NCBI RefSeq assembly: GCF_000304335.1
Contig: NZ_CAJF01000006.1
Coordinates: forward strand, 91,530-155,529
DNA length: 64,000 bases
DNA from: Microbacterium yannicii PS01
GTDB taxonomy: Bacteria; Actinomycetota; Actinomycetes; Actinomycetales; Microbacteriaceae
Direction of reading: 5' to 3'
This document shows positions 50,884-59,667 of the stretch, in pieces. How positions within the stretch are numbered: position 1 is the first letter of the stretch; the number at the start of each line of letters is the position of its first letter. Both the position numbers and the translations under genes were made by a program. Below the pieces are notes generated by a model, which saw nothing but the letters and a program-made list of their open reading frames with translations, did not search any database and was not told the DNA's origin.

Positions 50884-52540
50884 GCCCGACCGTCGCGAAG
50901 ATCGGACGATCCAAACGGATCGTCCGGTAGATCGATCAGCCGATGAGACCCTGCCCACTGTGCGCGAGGTGATCGCGCTCGAGGCGGTCGCGAACGGCGT
51001 CCCCGAGGTGCTCGTGGGTGACGAGGCGCTGGAAGCCCGCGTGCGATGGCTGCACGTTTCCGACAGCGCGGGCGTCGCGAGGCTTCTCGACGGTGGTGAG
51101 CTGCTGCTGTCCACGGGATCGTCGTGGCCCGTCGAGCCCGCCGATCTCCGCCGGTTCATCGATGAGCTGGCCGACGCGGGGCTCTCGGGGCTCGTGCTCG
51201 AGCTGGGCACCCACTACCGCTACGTGCCGGCGGTCGTGGTCGAGGCCGCGACGAGCCGTCGGCTGGCGCTGGTGGTGCTGCACCGCGAGGTGAAGTTCGT
51301 GACGCTGACCGAGGCCGTCCACAACCGCATCATCCGGGGTCAGACCGACGCTCTCCGCGCCCGCGACGAGGTGCGCGAGCGGTTCACGGCGCTCGTGCTG
51401 CGCGGGTCGCCCGCCGACTTCATCGTCCACCAGCTCGCCCAGACGCTGGGTGCGCCGGTCGTGCTCGAGAATCTCGCGCACGAGGTCGTCTCGGCCGAGG
51501 TTCCCCTGGCGATCGAAGAGGAGCTGTTCACCGAGTGGGAGCTGCGCTCTCGATCGGCGCACCGTCGCCTCGAGCAGCGGCGCGAACGGGGCGCCGGACC
51601 CGGCCCCGAGGACTGGCTCATCGTTCCCGTCGAGGCGCGTGGCATCCGCTGGGGCAATCTCATCGCGCTGCCCGGACCCGAGCACGCCGCTGGACGCACC
51701 GCCGTGCTCGAGCAGGGCGCCATCGCGCTGGCGGTGGGACGGCTGGCCGACGGCGAGACCGACGAGTGGGCGCGCATCGGTCGCCGCCGGCTCGTCGACG
51801 GACTGCTCGCCGGGCGCTTCGCGGGCGCCGGGGGAGCCGGAGCCCGCCTCGAAGCGGCGGGCCTGCCCATCCAGGGAGCGCGTCTGTACGGATTGGTCGT
51901 GTCGGGTGCGCCCGTGGCGATGGAGCGAGCGGATGCCGCGGCCCGCGGCCTGCGCGGGCGCGCGCTGGCCGGCTCGGCGCCGGAAGGCGTCGTGGCACCC
52001 GCGGCGGCGATCCTGCTGTCGCTCCCGGCCGAGCGCGCGTTCGACGACGATGCGGTGCTGCGTTTCGCGCGCGGACTGGTCGATCCGGCGGACGCCGACC
52101 GGATCACCGTGTCGGCCGGGCGCGGCGCCAGCGGACTGGACGCAGCGCTGGCGTCGCTGCACGAGGCGGTGGATCTGGCGCGCGCCCGCCGGCGGCCGGG
52201 GCGGGGGTCCCAGCTGCGGCGCGCCGAGAACCGGCCGCTCGTGCAGCTCGTCACGGCGCTGCGCGACGACCACCGGGTGCTCGAGCACGGGGAGCGCATG
52301 CTCGCGCCGCTCATCGCGCACGACCTGACCCGTTCCGGCGACCTGCTGGACGTGCTCGAGGCCATGCTGGGCCACCCCGGCAACCGCACGGCGGCGGCCT
52401 CGGCATCCCACCTGTCCCGCTCGGTCTTCTACCAGCGCATCGCGCTCATCGAGGAGCTGCTCGGCACCGACCTCGACGACGGTGAGACCCAGACGGCGCT
52501 GCACCTCGCCCTGCTCGTCCGGCGGTCCGCCGGACGATGA
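50882..52540 (+). CDS. PucR family transcriptional regulator
   Basis: A regulator of up to 552 residues. The N-terminal purine-catabolism domain begins TVREVIALEAVANGVPEVLVGDEAL and includes WLHVSDSAGVARLLDGGELLL. The C-terminal helix-turn-helix is AMLGHPGNRTAAASASHLSRSVFYQRIALIEELLG. Regulators of this class control amino acid, GABA and purine use. The first in-frame start is GTG 50882, but a promoter -10 overlaps that codon, so the GTG at 50960 just before VREVIAL may be the true start. It is divergent from the dehydrogenase/aminotransferase pair, its likely target. Confidence 0.9.
   Translation: MPDRREDRTIQTDRPVDRSADETLPTVREVIALEAVANGVPEVLVGDEALEARVRWLHVSDSAGVARLLDGGELLLSTGSSWPVEPADLRRFIDELADAGLSGLVLELGTHYRYVPAVVVEAATSRRLALVVLHREVKFVTLTEAVHNRIIRGQTDALRARDEVRERFTALVLRGSPADFIVHQLAQTLGAPVVLENLAHEVVSAEVPLAIEEELFTEWELRSRSAHRRLEQRRERGAGPGPEDWLIVPVEARGIRWGNLIALPGPEHAAGRTAVLEQGAIALAVGRLADGETDEWARIGRRRLVDGLLAGRFAGAGGAGARLEAAGLPIQGARLYGLVVSGAPVAMERADAAARGLRGRALAGSAPEGVVAPAAAILLSLPAERAFDDDAVLRFARGLVDPADADRITVSAGRGASGLDAALASLHEAVDLARARRRPGRGSQLRRAENRPLVQLVTALRDDHRVLEHGERMLAPLIAHDLTRSGDLLDVLEAMLGHPGNRTAAASASHLSRSVFYQRIALIEELLGTDLDDGETQTALHLALLVRRSAGR
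50903..50926. promoter_or_regulatory. 24-bp palindrome, candidate PucR operator
   Basis: Arms CGGACGATCC and GGATCGTCCG are perfect complements around AAAC. The site lies inside the annotated 5' end of pucR but downstream of its likely transcription start, where a regulator could autoregulate. A weaker AGATC-N10-GATCT repeat is at 50817-50836. Confidence 0.55.
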
Positions 52541-52648
52541 TGCGCGCCCGGCGTCGCGTCTGGCACGCCGAGTGACGCGGCGCAACCCCGGCCGCCGGAC
52601 CGCACCTCGGGCTACGGTGGCGTGGTGAGCCGTGCGGGGAGGGAACTC

Positions 52649-53428
52649 ATGGCGAACGCTCGAGTGGCGCGCGCCGACGGACGGATCGACGTCGGGGATC
52701 TCGCGTTCCGGATTCTGGCCTCCGTCCGCGAGCCGTACCCGGACCGACGACCGGTCGTGCTCGTGCACGGGATCGGGGTGTCCCACCGATACCTGTCGCG
52801 TCTGCACGATGAGCTCGCGCAGACCCGTTCCGTCTACTCGATCGACCTGCCCGGGTTCGGCGGCCTCCCGAAGCCCGGGCGAGACGTCGACGTGCCGGAG
52901 ATGGCGGCGGCACTGGCGACGGTCATCGAATCACTCGGTGTGGGGCCCGTCGTGCTGGTCGGTCATTCCATGGGATCTCAGTGGGTCGTGGAGCTCGGCG
53001 TTCACAAGCCCGAGCTCGTCACCGATGTCGTTGCGATGGGGCCGGTGACCGATACGCGTCATCGATCGATCGCGGCGCAGACCCTCGCCCTCGCGACAGA
53101 CACGCTCGGTGAGACGCCGGCGGTCAACGCCGTCGTCTTCTCGGACTATCTCCGATGCGGGGTCCCCTGGTACCTCACGCAGCTGCGACACATGCTGGCG
53201 TACCGGATCGAGGACCGCGTGCCGTCGCTTCGGTCTCCCCTTCTCGTGATCCGGGGCTCGCGCGACCCGATCGCAGGTCTCGAATGGTGTCGACTGCTGT
53301 GCAGCAGGGCTCCCCGGGGGACGCTCGTTCTCATCCCGGGCCAGAACCATGTCGCACAGCAGTCCGCACCGCGTGCCGTGGCCGCCGCGATCATCGCCCA
53401 CGTGGACGGCCCTCGCGCAGAGAAGTGA
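52649..53428 (+). CDS. alpha/beta hydrolase
   Basis: A 259-residue alpha/beta-fold hydrolase: oxyanion region VVLVHGIGVSHRYLSRL, strand SIDLPGFGGLPKPG, nucleophile elbow LVGHSMGSQ, late acid VIRGSRDPIA and catalytic His in PGQNHVAQQ. The ATG at 52649 has a strong GGGGAGGG site 5 bases upstream, and so is preferred over the GTG at 52625, which lies 6 bases after TACGGT and may mark the transcription start. The substrate is unknown. It separates the PucR region from the polyamine-related genes. Confidence 0.88.
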   Translation: MANARVARADGRIDVGDLAFRILASVREPYPDRRPVVLVHGIGVSHRYLSRLHDELAQTRSVYSIDLPGFGGLPKPGRDVDVPEMAAALATVIESLGVGPVVLVGHSMGSQWVVELGVHKPELVTDVVAMGPVTDTRHRSIAAQTLALATDTLGETPAVNAVVFSDYLRCGVPWYLTQLRHMLAYRIEDRVPSLRSPLLVIRGSRDPIAGLEWCRLLCSRAPRGTLVLIPGQNHVAQQSAPRAVAAAIIAHVDGPRAEK

Positions 53429-53452
53429 GGTCGTCGAGGCGACCCGAGATCG

Positions 53453-53788
53453 TCAGCCGGCGATATAGACCTTGCGGAGGGTCGCGTGGACCGACCACTG
53501 CGTCCGCATGCCCGCGTCGAGACGCACGATCGAGCCCGGCCGCAGTTCGATCGCCGGAAGCGAGGGCTCGACGAATCTCACCGTCGCCGCTCCCGAGAGG
53601 ACGACGAACACCTCATCCGCCTCGACATCCGTCGAGGTCCCGGGCGTGTGCTCCCAGACGCCGATCGACTCCGTGAGCTCGACAAGGCCGGTCGTCGGAG
53701 CGCCGGCGAGCACCTGGGCGCCCGGCACCGGGACGTGCGTCACCGGGAGAGCCGAGGCATCCGTCACCGCTCCGGCTGACAGAGTCAC
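53453..53788 (-). CDS. cupin domain protein coupled to FAD oxidoreductase
   Basis: A 111-residue single cupin: ESIGVWEHTPGTSTDVEADEVFVVLSGAATVRFV and LRPGSIVRLDAGMRTQWSVHATLRKVYIA. The G-W-TPG-ST-EADE-F-VLSG pattern is that of the cupin group found beside amine oxidoreductases. Metal-binding histidines are mostly replaced. The GTG start at 53788 overlaps the stop of the oxidoreductase gene (GTGA), so both are co-translated. It may act as a small sensor or accessory to amine catabolism. Confidence 0.85.
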   Translation of the reverse strand: MTLSAGAVTDASALPVTHVPVPGAQVLAGAPTTGLVELTESIGVWEHTPGTSTDVEADEVFVVLSGAATVRFVEPSLPAIELRPGSIVRLDAGMRTQWSVHATLRKVYIAG

Positions 53789-55248
53789 GAGTCGAATCCC
53801 AGCCCGAGGGCGTCGAGCGTCTTGAGCAGCAGATTGCGCTTGCCCCGGTTGTGGTCGGCACGGTCGAGCGACCACCGGGTGGCGTTGATCCCGATCGCGG
53901 CGGCGGGCTCGGGTGGGAACGGCAGGGGGCGCTTGCGCACCATCTCGAGCTCGGTGCGCTCGTTCTGCACGCCGTCCAGGAGATCGAGCATGACCTCGCC
54001 GGCGAACCGCGTCGAGGCGACGCCGAGGCCCGTGAACCCCGCCGCGTACGCGACGCGGCGCTCGCGGGCGGTGCCGAAGAAGGCCGTGAACTGCGTCGAG
54101 GTGTCGATCGCGCCCGCCCATTTGTGGGTGAAGCTCAGCCCGTCCAGCTGCGGGAAGGTCGTGAAGAAGTGGCTCGCCAGCTTCTCCCACGTCTCGGGAC
54201 GGTTCTCGTACTCCGGACGCACGCTGCGCCCGTAGTGGTAGATCGCGTCGTAGCCGCCGAAGAGGATGCGGTTGTCGGCGGTGAGCCGGTAGTAGTGGAA
54301 CTGGTTGGCGAGGTCGCCGATGCCCTGGCGCCCGCTCCAGCCGACGCTCGCCAGCTGGTCGGCGGTGAGCGGCTCGGTCATGAGCACGTAGTCGTACACC
54401 GGCACGGTCATCAGCCGGTTGCGCTTGAGCAGCGACGGGAAGGCATTGGTGGCCAGCACGGCGCGCGAGGCCTCGACCCGGCCTCCCGCGGTCGAGACGA
54501 TGACGCCCGTGCCCGCCGAGTCGAGCCCGGTCACGTGGGAGCGCTCGAAGATCTCGACGCCGCGCTCTTCGCACACGCGCGCGAGCTCGGCCGCCATGCG
54601 ACCCGGGTGCAGCATGCCGCACGTGCGCTGCTCCCACACGCCGGCGAGGTACGTGGGGGACGCGACGGCCGCCTGCACCTCGTCCCTGTCGAGGTAGACC
54701 ACGCCCTCCTCGCCCTCGGCGGCCCAGTCCTTGAGCCATTCCACCTGGTGGGGCTCGACCGCCGGGGCCAGCATGCCGGTCCGCTCGAACTGGAAGTCCA
54801 TGCCGTAGCGGGCCTCGGCCGCCTCGATCGCGTCGAGGTTCTCGAGACCCAGGCGCTCGAGCGTCGGCATCTCGTCGGGCCAGCGGGTCTGGCCGTTCTC
54901 GCTGCCGTGCGTGAGGCTCGCCTCGCAGAAGCCGCCGTTGCGCCCCGACGCGGCCCAGCCGACACGCTGCGCCTCGACGATCACGACCTTGGCGGCCGGG
55001 TCGCGCTCGGTCGCCAGCAGCGCGGACCACAGTCCGGTGTAGCCGCCACCGACGACGACGAGGTCGGCGCGCACGGTTCCGGCCAGCGCGGGCCGGTCGG
55101 GCGTGAGGCTCTCGGGAAGGTCGTCACGCCAGAACACCGAGTGCCGCGTCGCGGCGAGGGAGTGCTGGACGACGGATGATGCCGGCCGCTGTCGTTCGAA
55201 GACGGTCGTGCCCACGGGTATCAACTCCGATGCAAAGGTTTCTTCCAT
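53785..55248 (-). CDS. FAD-dependent amine oxidoreductase (PuuB-like)
   Basis: A 487-residue DAO-family flavoprotein resembling gamma-glutamylputrescine oxidase. FAD binding: ADLVVVGGGYTGLWSALLATERD. The R-VGW-ASGRNGGFCEASL signature follows, then HPGRMAAELARVCEERGVEIFE and the C-terminal YAAGFTGLGVASTRFAGEVMLDLL. It overlaps a cupin gene and lies in the same strand group as isochorismatase-like, amidohydrolase and potABCD genes, consistent with polyamine oxidation. The exact amine substrate is not determined by sequence. Confidence 0.88.
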   Translation of the reverse strand: MEETFASELIPVGTTVFERQRPASSVVQHSLAATRHSVFWRDDLPESLTPDRPALAGTVRADLVVVGGGYTGLWSALLATERDPAAKVVIVEAQRVGWAASGRNGGFCEASLTHGSENGQTRWPDEMPTLERLGLENLDAIEAAEARYGMDFQFERTGMLAPAVEPHQVEWLKDWAAEGEEGVVYLDRDEVQAAVASPTYLAGVWEQRTCGMLHPGRMAAELARVCEERGVEIFERSHVTGLDSAGTGVIVSTAGGRVEASRAVLATNAFPSLLKRNRLMTVPVYDYVLMTEPLTADQLASVGWSGRQGIGDLANQFHYYRLTADNRILFGGYDAIYHYGRSVRPEYENRPETWEKLASHFFTTFPQLDGLSFTHKWAGAIDTSTQFTAFFGTARERRVAYAAGFTGLGVASTRFAGEVMLDLLDGVQNERTELEMVRKRPLPFPPEPAAAIGINATRWSLDRADHNRGKRNLLLKTLDALGLGFDS

Positions 55249-55340
55249 CCTCGCGCCTGGGGCGCGGGCGCGGCATCGGGTCGGTGTCGCGACTTCCGGC
55301 GCGTCCGGACACCCTGTCGGGGCGGGGCGGCACCGGACTG

Positions 55341-55439
55341 CGTACCGTTCTCAGGATCGGCCGCGCGTCCAGGCACGTCATCCCGGGGGACGCAAGGGAT
55401 GAGGCGACGGACGGGGGCCGCGGTCCTGAGAACGGTACG
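55341..55439. repeat. long-spaced perfect inverted repeat
   Basis: CGTACCGTTCTCAGGA (55341-55356) and TCCTGAGAACGGTACG (55424-55439) are perfect 16-base complements separated by 67 bases, within the 234-bp gap between two minus-strand genes. The inner region contains weaker self-complementary GC runs. It resembles the ends of a small non-coding mobile palindrome. No gene is visible in this gap. Confidence 0.65.
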
Positions 55440-55482
55440 GGGCTGCGGACGGCCTGCCGCGGCAGACGCTGTCGCGGAGCGA

Positions 55483-56037
55483 TCAGCGGGCAGTGACCTC
55501 GGCGACCAGCGCTGCGGCGTCGGTCACGCGGGCGTAGCTGCCGAGGGCGGCCATGAAGGCCGTGTGCACCTGGGCGCCCGGCACGGTCGTACCCGAGAAC
55601 TTCAGATCTGGCGCCGCGCACGCGTCGTGCGCGACCACGACCGAGAAGCCCAGATCGGATGCCGCGCGCACCGTCGCATCGACGCACATGCTCGACATCA
55701 TCCCGGCCACGACGAGCTCGTCGGGCGCGATCTCGCGCAGTCGCCTCTCCAGATCCGTGCCGAGGAAGGCGTTGGGCCGGTCCTTGACGATGACGGGCTC
55801 GTCGGCCTCGGGCGCGACCCGGGCATCGATCTCGACACCGGGCGTGCCGGGGGCGAAGAAGGCGGCGTCCGGTGCGTCCCACACGTGCTGAACGTGCAGG
55901 ACCGGCTCCTCCGCTGAGCGGAACCCGGCCAGCAGGCCCGCAGCGGCGTCGGCCGCGGCATCCGTCCCCACCAGCGGCTGCCGCCCGCCCGGGAAGTAGT
56001 CGCGCTGGATGTCGATGAGGAGAAGGACGCGGGTCAT
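55483..56037 (-). CDS. isochorismatase-like cysteine hydrolase
   Basis: A 184-residue hydrolase with the Asp-Lys-Cys triad of the nicotinamidase/isochorismatase family: LLIDIQRDYFPGG (Asp), VIVKDRPNAFLGTDL (Lys) and VVAGMMSSMCVDATVRAASDLG (Cys). The family cleaves C-N or C-O bonds in small amides, ureas or isochorismate. It lies between the amidohydrolase and amine oxidoreductase genes on the same strand, so a role in degrading an amide intermediate is possible. Full length is present. Confidence 0.9.
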   Translation of the reverse strand: MTRVLLLIDIQRDYFPGGRQPLVGTDAAADAAAGLLAGFRSAEEPVLHVQHVWDAPDAAFFAPGTPGVEIDARVAPEADEPVIVKDRPNAFLGTDLERRLREIAPDELVVAGMMSSMCVDATVRAASDLGFSVVVAHDACAAPDLKFSGTTVPGAQVHTAFMAALGSYARVTDAAALVAEVTAR

Positions 56038-56079
56038 CCCGTCAGCCTAGGCGCGCGCTGCGCTGTCGGCGGCGCGGGC

Positions 56080-57756
56080 TCAGGCGTTCGCGGCGGCGTA
56101 GACACGCTCGCCTTCGACGAAGGTCTGCAGCACGCGGGTTGCGCCGATCTCGTCGGCGGGTCCCGCGAACGGGTCGCGGTCGAGCACCGTCAGGTCGGCG
56201 AGCTTGCCGACCTCGATCGTGCCGGTGGTCTCGTCGAGGTGGTTCACCCATGCCGAGCCCGCCGTATAGGCGGTCAGCGAGGTGGCGAGATCGATCGCCT
56301 GCTCGGGCAGGAACGCGTCGTAGTCGCCCTCTTCGTGGCCGGGCGCGGCCTTGCGATTCACGGCTGTGTGGATCGCGGCCAGCGGATCGGGCGTCGAGAC
56401 CGACCAGTCGCTTCCGGCGGCGAGAACGGCGCCCGAACGCAGCAGATCGCCGAACGGGTACTGCCACGCGTCGCGCGGCGAGCCGAGGAAGGGAAGGGTG
56501 AGGTCGACCATCTGCGGCTCGAACGTCGCCCACAGCGACTGCATGTTCGCGGCGACGCCGAGCTCGCGGAAGCGCGGGATGTCTTCGGGATGCACCACCT
56601 GGATGTGCGCGATGTGGTGCCGGTTGTCGCCGCGGCCGTTGCGGGCGATCGCATGCTGAACGGCATCGAGGCATTCGCGCACGGCGCGGTCGCCGATCGC
56701 GTGGAAATGCACCTGGAAGCCCTCGGCGTCGAGGAGAGGAACCGCCTCGTTCAGGACCTCGGGAGGCATGAACGAGATCCCCGAGTTGTCGGTGAAATGC
56801 CCGTGGCCGTCGCAGTAGGGCTCGAGCATCGACGCGGTGAAATTCTCGGCAACGCCGTCCTGCATGATCTTGACGGATGTCGCGGCGAACCGCCCACGTC
56901 TGTCCCCTGGTCGGTCAGCCTGTCGAACCACCCGACGCTCGAGGATCGACGGGATCTGCTCGAGGCCCTGCGTGCGGTCCCACCAGATCGCCCCGACGAC
57001 GCGGCCGGTGAGGGTTCCGGCCGCCGCAGCGGCGAGGTAGGCCGGGGCCGGGTCCCCGGCATCTCCGTACGGGCCGACGATCGCGTCCTGCCAGGCCGTG
57101 ACGCCGAACGAGTGCAGGTAGCGCTGGCCGACGAGCAGGGCCTCCGTGAGCCGTTCGAGCGGCTCCTCCGGGAGCAGGCGATTGACCAGCCCCATGGCGC
57201 CCTCGTGCAGCGTGCCCGACGGATGGCCGTCGACGTCGCGTTCGATGCGGCCGTCCGCCGGGTCGACGGTGTCGCGCTCGATGCCCGCGAGCCGCAGCGC
57301 GGCGGAGTTCACCCACGCGCCGTGACCATCGCGGTTGGGGAAGAAGGCGGGGCGGTCGCCGGTGACGGCATCCAATGCGGCGGCGGTGGGCGTGCCGCCG
57401 GGGAACGCCGACATCTGCCAGCCACCGCCGAGGATCCACTCGTCATCCGGGTGTGCCGAGACGAACCGTCCGATGGCATCGAGGTACTCCGCCGCGGTCG
57501 CATACTGCGAGAGGTCGCAGCGCAGCATGTCGAGTCCGCCCCACACCGGATGCACGTGGGCGTCCTGGAAGCCCGGCATCAGCATCCGCCCTCGCAGGTC
57601 GACCAGCTCGGTCGACGAGCCGACGAGTTCGCCGATCTCGTCACCGCCGACCGCCACGATCCGTCCCGCTGTCACAGCGACCGACCTCGCGCGCGAGCGC
57701 ACGGTGTCGGCGGTGAAGACGGGTCCTCCGGTGAAGACGAGGTCGGCGTGGGGCAT
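56080..57756 (-). CDS. amidohydrolase family protein (YtcJ-type)
   Basis: A 558-residue metal-dependent amidohydrolase of the YtcJ/PF07969 group. Metal and catalytic motifs: MPGFQDAHVHPVWGG, SVKIMQDGV, FQVHFHAIGDRAVR, HHIAHIQ and the late AAGSDWSVST. A stretch around residues 275-290 (VVRQADRPGDRRG) is extra compared with the usual spacing and coincides with a decayed REP-like sequence at about 56895-56930. It lies directly downstream of the putative polyamine transporter genes. The substrate is unknown. Confidence 0.9.
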   Translation of the reverse strand: MPHADLVFTGGPVFTADTVRSRARSVAVTAGRIVAVGGDEIGELVGSSTELVDLRGRMLMPGFQDAHVHPVWGGLDMLRCDLSQYATAAEYLDAIGRFVSAHPDDEWILGGGWQMSAFPGGTPTAAALDAVTGDRPAFFPNRDGHGAWVNSAALRLAGIERDTVDPADGRIERDVDGHPSGTLHEGAMGLVNRLLPEEPLERLTEALLVGQRYLHSFGVTAWQDAIVGPYGDAGDPAPAYLAAAAAGTLTGRVVGAIWWDRTQGLEQIPSILERRVVRQADRPGDRRGRFAATSVKIMQDGVAENFTASMLEPYCDGHGHFTDNSGISFMPPEVLNEAVPLLDAEGFQVHFHAIGDRAVRECLDAVQHAIARNGRGDNRHHIAHIQVVHPEDIPRFRELGVAANMQSLWATFEPQMVDLTLPFLGSPRDAWQYPFGDLLRSGAVLAAGSDWSVSTPDPLAAIHTAVNRKAAPGHEEGDYDAFLPEQAIDLATSLTAYTAGSAWVNHLDETTGTIEVGKLADLTVLDRDPFAGPADEIGATRVLQTFVEGERVYAAANA

Positions 57757-57775
57757 GAGCTTCCTTCGAGTCGGG

Positions 57776-58729
57776 TCAGCCGCCGGTCATCGTGCGAGCG
57801 ATCTGGGTCGCCGAGTCGCCCGCGCGCTTGAGCACGAGGGCCACGAGTGCCAGCGCGACGAGCGTGAGCAGCAGCATGATCGTCGACACCGCGGCGATCT
57901 CGGGCCGCAGCCCCGACCGCACGGCCGAGAGGACGTAGACCGGCCACGGCGTCGTGCCCGAGACCTGCACGAACGCGGCGACGACGGTGTTGTCGAGGCT
58001 GAGCGTGAACGCCAGCAGGAAGCCGGCGAGGACCGCGGGCATCGCGAGGGCCAGCGTGATCCGGCGGAACGTCGTGATCGGCTTGGCGTAGAGATCGGCG
58101 GACGCCTCTTCGAGGTTGGCGTCCTGCCCCACCAATCGTGCGCGCACGATGTACGACACCACCGCCGTCGCGAAGAGGGAAGAGCCCACGGACAGGCGCA
58201 CGATGCCGTCGTTGAACATCGTGATGCCGAGGTCCTGCCCGAGGAACACCAGGAACGGCAGAAGCGCGACGGCGTCGACGATCTCGGGCGTGACCGAGAC
58301 CAGGAGAAGGAGCCCGAGGAACCACCAGACCCACTTGCCCGGGTGGCGGGCCATCGCGATGCCGGCCAGCGTGCCGAGCGCCGTCGCGATGATCGCCGAG
58401 ATGAGCGCCGTGATCAGCGAGACGCGGACCGCGTTCTGGATCGCCGGCTTGTCGATGATCGTGCGGAACGCATCGAAGCCGAAGCCGTCCCACGACACCA
58501 GCAGGCGCCCGGTGTTGAACGAGTAGATGACGATCACGATGATCGGCAGGAACAGGAAGAGCATCACCAGCACCCCCCACACCCCGAACGCGATGTCGGA
58601 CCACGAGCGGTGCGGACGACGACGTGGCGCGGCGGTGGAGGCTCCGGCGGGGCGGGCGTCACCTTCCCGCGCCCGCAGGATCGTCTCGGTCTGCGTCACC
58701 GTGTCGGGCCGCGCCTTCGGGAGCGTCAT
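57776..58729 (-). CDS. potC: polyamine-type ABC transporter permease (PotC-like)
   Basis: A 317-residue permease with six hydrophobic segments after a charged N-terminal tail. The EAA-type loop NLEEASADLYAKPITTFRRITLALAMP and FLLAFTLSLDNTVVAAFV are typical of PotC. The ATG at 58729 overlaps the stop of the PotB-like gene (ATGA). With PotA, PotB and PotD homologues upstream it completes a spermidine/putrescine-type importer. The amidohydrolase gene follows after 19 bp and may share the transcript. Confidence 0.9.
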   Translation of the reverse strand: MTLPKARPDTVTQTETILRAREGDARPAGASTAAPRRRPHRSWSDIAFGVWGVLVMLFLFLPIIVIVIYSFNTGRLLVSWDGFGFDAFRTIIDKPAIQNAVRVSLITALISAIIATALGTLAGIAMARHPGKWVWWFLGLLLLVSVTPEIVDAVALLPFLVFLGQDLGITMFNDGIVRLSVGSSLFATAVVSYIVRARLVGQDANLEEASADLYAKPITTFRRITLALAMPAVLAGFLLAFTLSLDNTVVAAFVQVSGTTPWPVYVLSAVRSGLRPEIAAVSTIMLLLTLVALALVALVLKRAGDSATQIARTMTGG

Positions 58730-59667
58730 GTCGTCACCTCCACGGGAGCCGAGGCCGCGGCATCCGTCTTCGTCGTCGGCTGCGGCGGCCCGAGCACGAG
58801 CGTGTTCCGGGACCGGAACGGCAGAGCGACGAGCCAGATCACGGCAGCGGCGACGCCGATGGTCACCATGATCACGAGCATCAGCAGCACCGCCATCGCC
58901 GAGCCGAGCGCCCAGTTCTGCGCGGTCTGGAACTGGCTCGCCACGAGCTGGCCGACCATGTTGCCCTTCGCCCCGCCCAGGACGGTGGCGGTGATGTAGT
59001 CCCCCATCAGCGGGATGAACACCAGCAGCACGCCGGCGATGATCCCCGGCCGTGAGAGCGGGAGCGTCACGCGGAGGAAGGTCGCGACCTTGCCTGCGCC
59101 GAGGTCCTTCGATGCTTCGCGCAGTGCCGGACCGACCCGGTCGAAGGCGACGAAGAGCGGCAGGATCATCAGCGGCAGGTAGTTGTAGACGACGCCGACG
59201 ATGACCGCGGTGCGGGTGTAGAGCAGGTCGAGCGGGCCGTCGAGCACGCCGATGCCCTGCAGCAGCGAGGACAGCCAGCCCTCGGGCGCCATGATGACCT
59301 GCCATCCGATCGTGCGCACGAGGAAGTTCGTCCAGAAGGGCACGAGCACCAGGGCGATGAGCAGCCCCCGGCGCTGCGGCTTGACCTTGAAGGCCATCCA
59401 GTACGCCACCGGCGCGCCGATCGCGAAGCACAGCACCGTGCCGATGATCCCGACCCACAGGGTGTTCTGGAAGGTCGTGAAGAACGTCGGCGAGAACGCC
59501 TCGACGTACCGGTCGAACGACAGGATGTCGTTGGCGTGGGTGCCGAAGACCCCCGGCTTGTAGCCGAAGCTGAACCACACCACCATCGCCACCGGGGCGA
59601 CGAAGAACAGCGTGAGCCACGCCCACGCCGGGACGGCGAGCGCGGCTCCCGTCGCTCGGCTACGCAC
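58726..59667 (-). CDS. potB: polyamine-type ABC transporter permease (PotB-like)
   Basis: A 313-residue permease with six hydrophobic segments. PotB features: VVWFSFGYKPGVFG, LVPFWTNFLVRTIGWQVIMAPEGW, and the loop ALREASKDLGAGKVATFLRVTLPLSRPG. The start is GTG at 59667, 8 bp inside the end of the PotD-like gene, so translation is coupled. The Ala/Pro/Thr-rich C-terminal tail is longer than in most PotB proteins. Confidence 0.9.
   Translation of the reverse strand: MRSRATGAALAVPAWAWLTLFFVAPVAMVVWFSFGYKPGVFGTHANDILSFDRYVEAFSPTFFTTFQNTLWVGIIGTVLCFAIGAPVAYWMAFKVKPQRRGLLIALVLVPFWTNFLVRTIGWQVIMAPEGWLSSLLQGIGVLDGPLDLLYTRTAVIVGVVYNYLPLMILPLFVAFDRVGPALREASKDLGAGKVATFLRVTLPLSRPGIIAGVLLVFIPLMGDYITATVLGGAKGNMVGQLVASQFQTAQNWALGSAMAVLLMLVIMVTIGVAAAVIWLVALPFRSRNTLVLGPPQPTTKTDAAASAPVEVTT

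Noticed and set aside
53851..55179. A 442-codon open frame on the plus strand
   Set aside because: It is the antisense shadow of the FAD-dependent oxidoreductase and shows no motifs.
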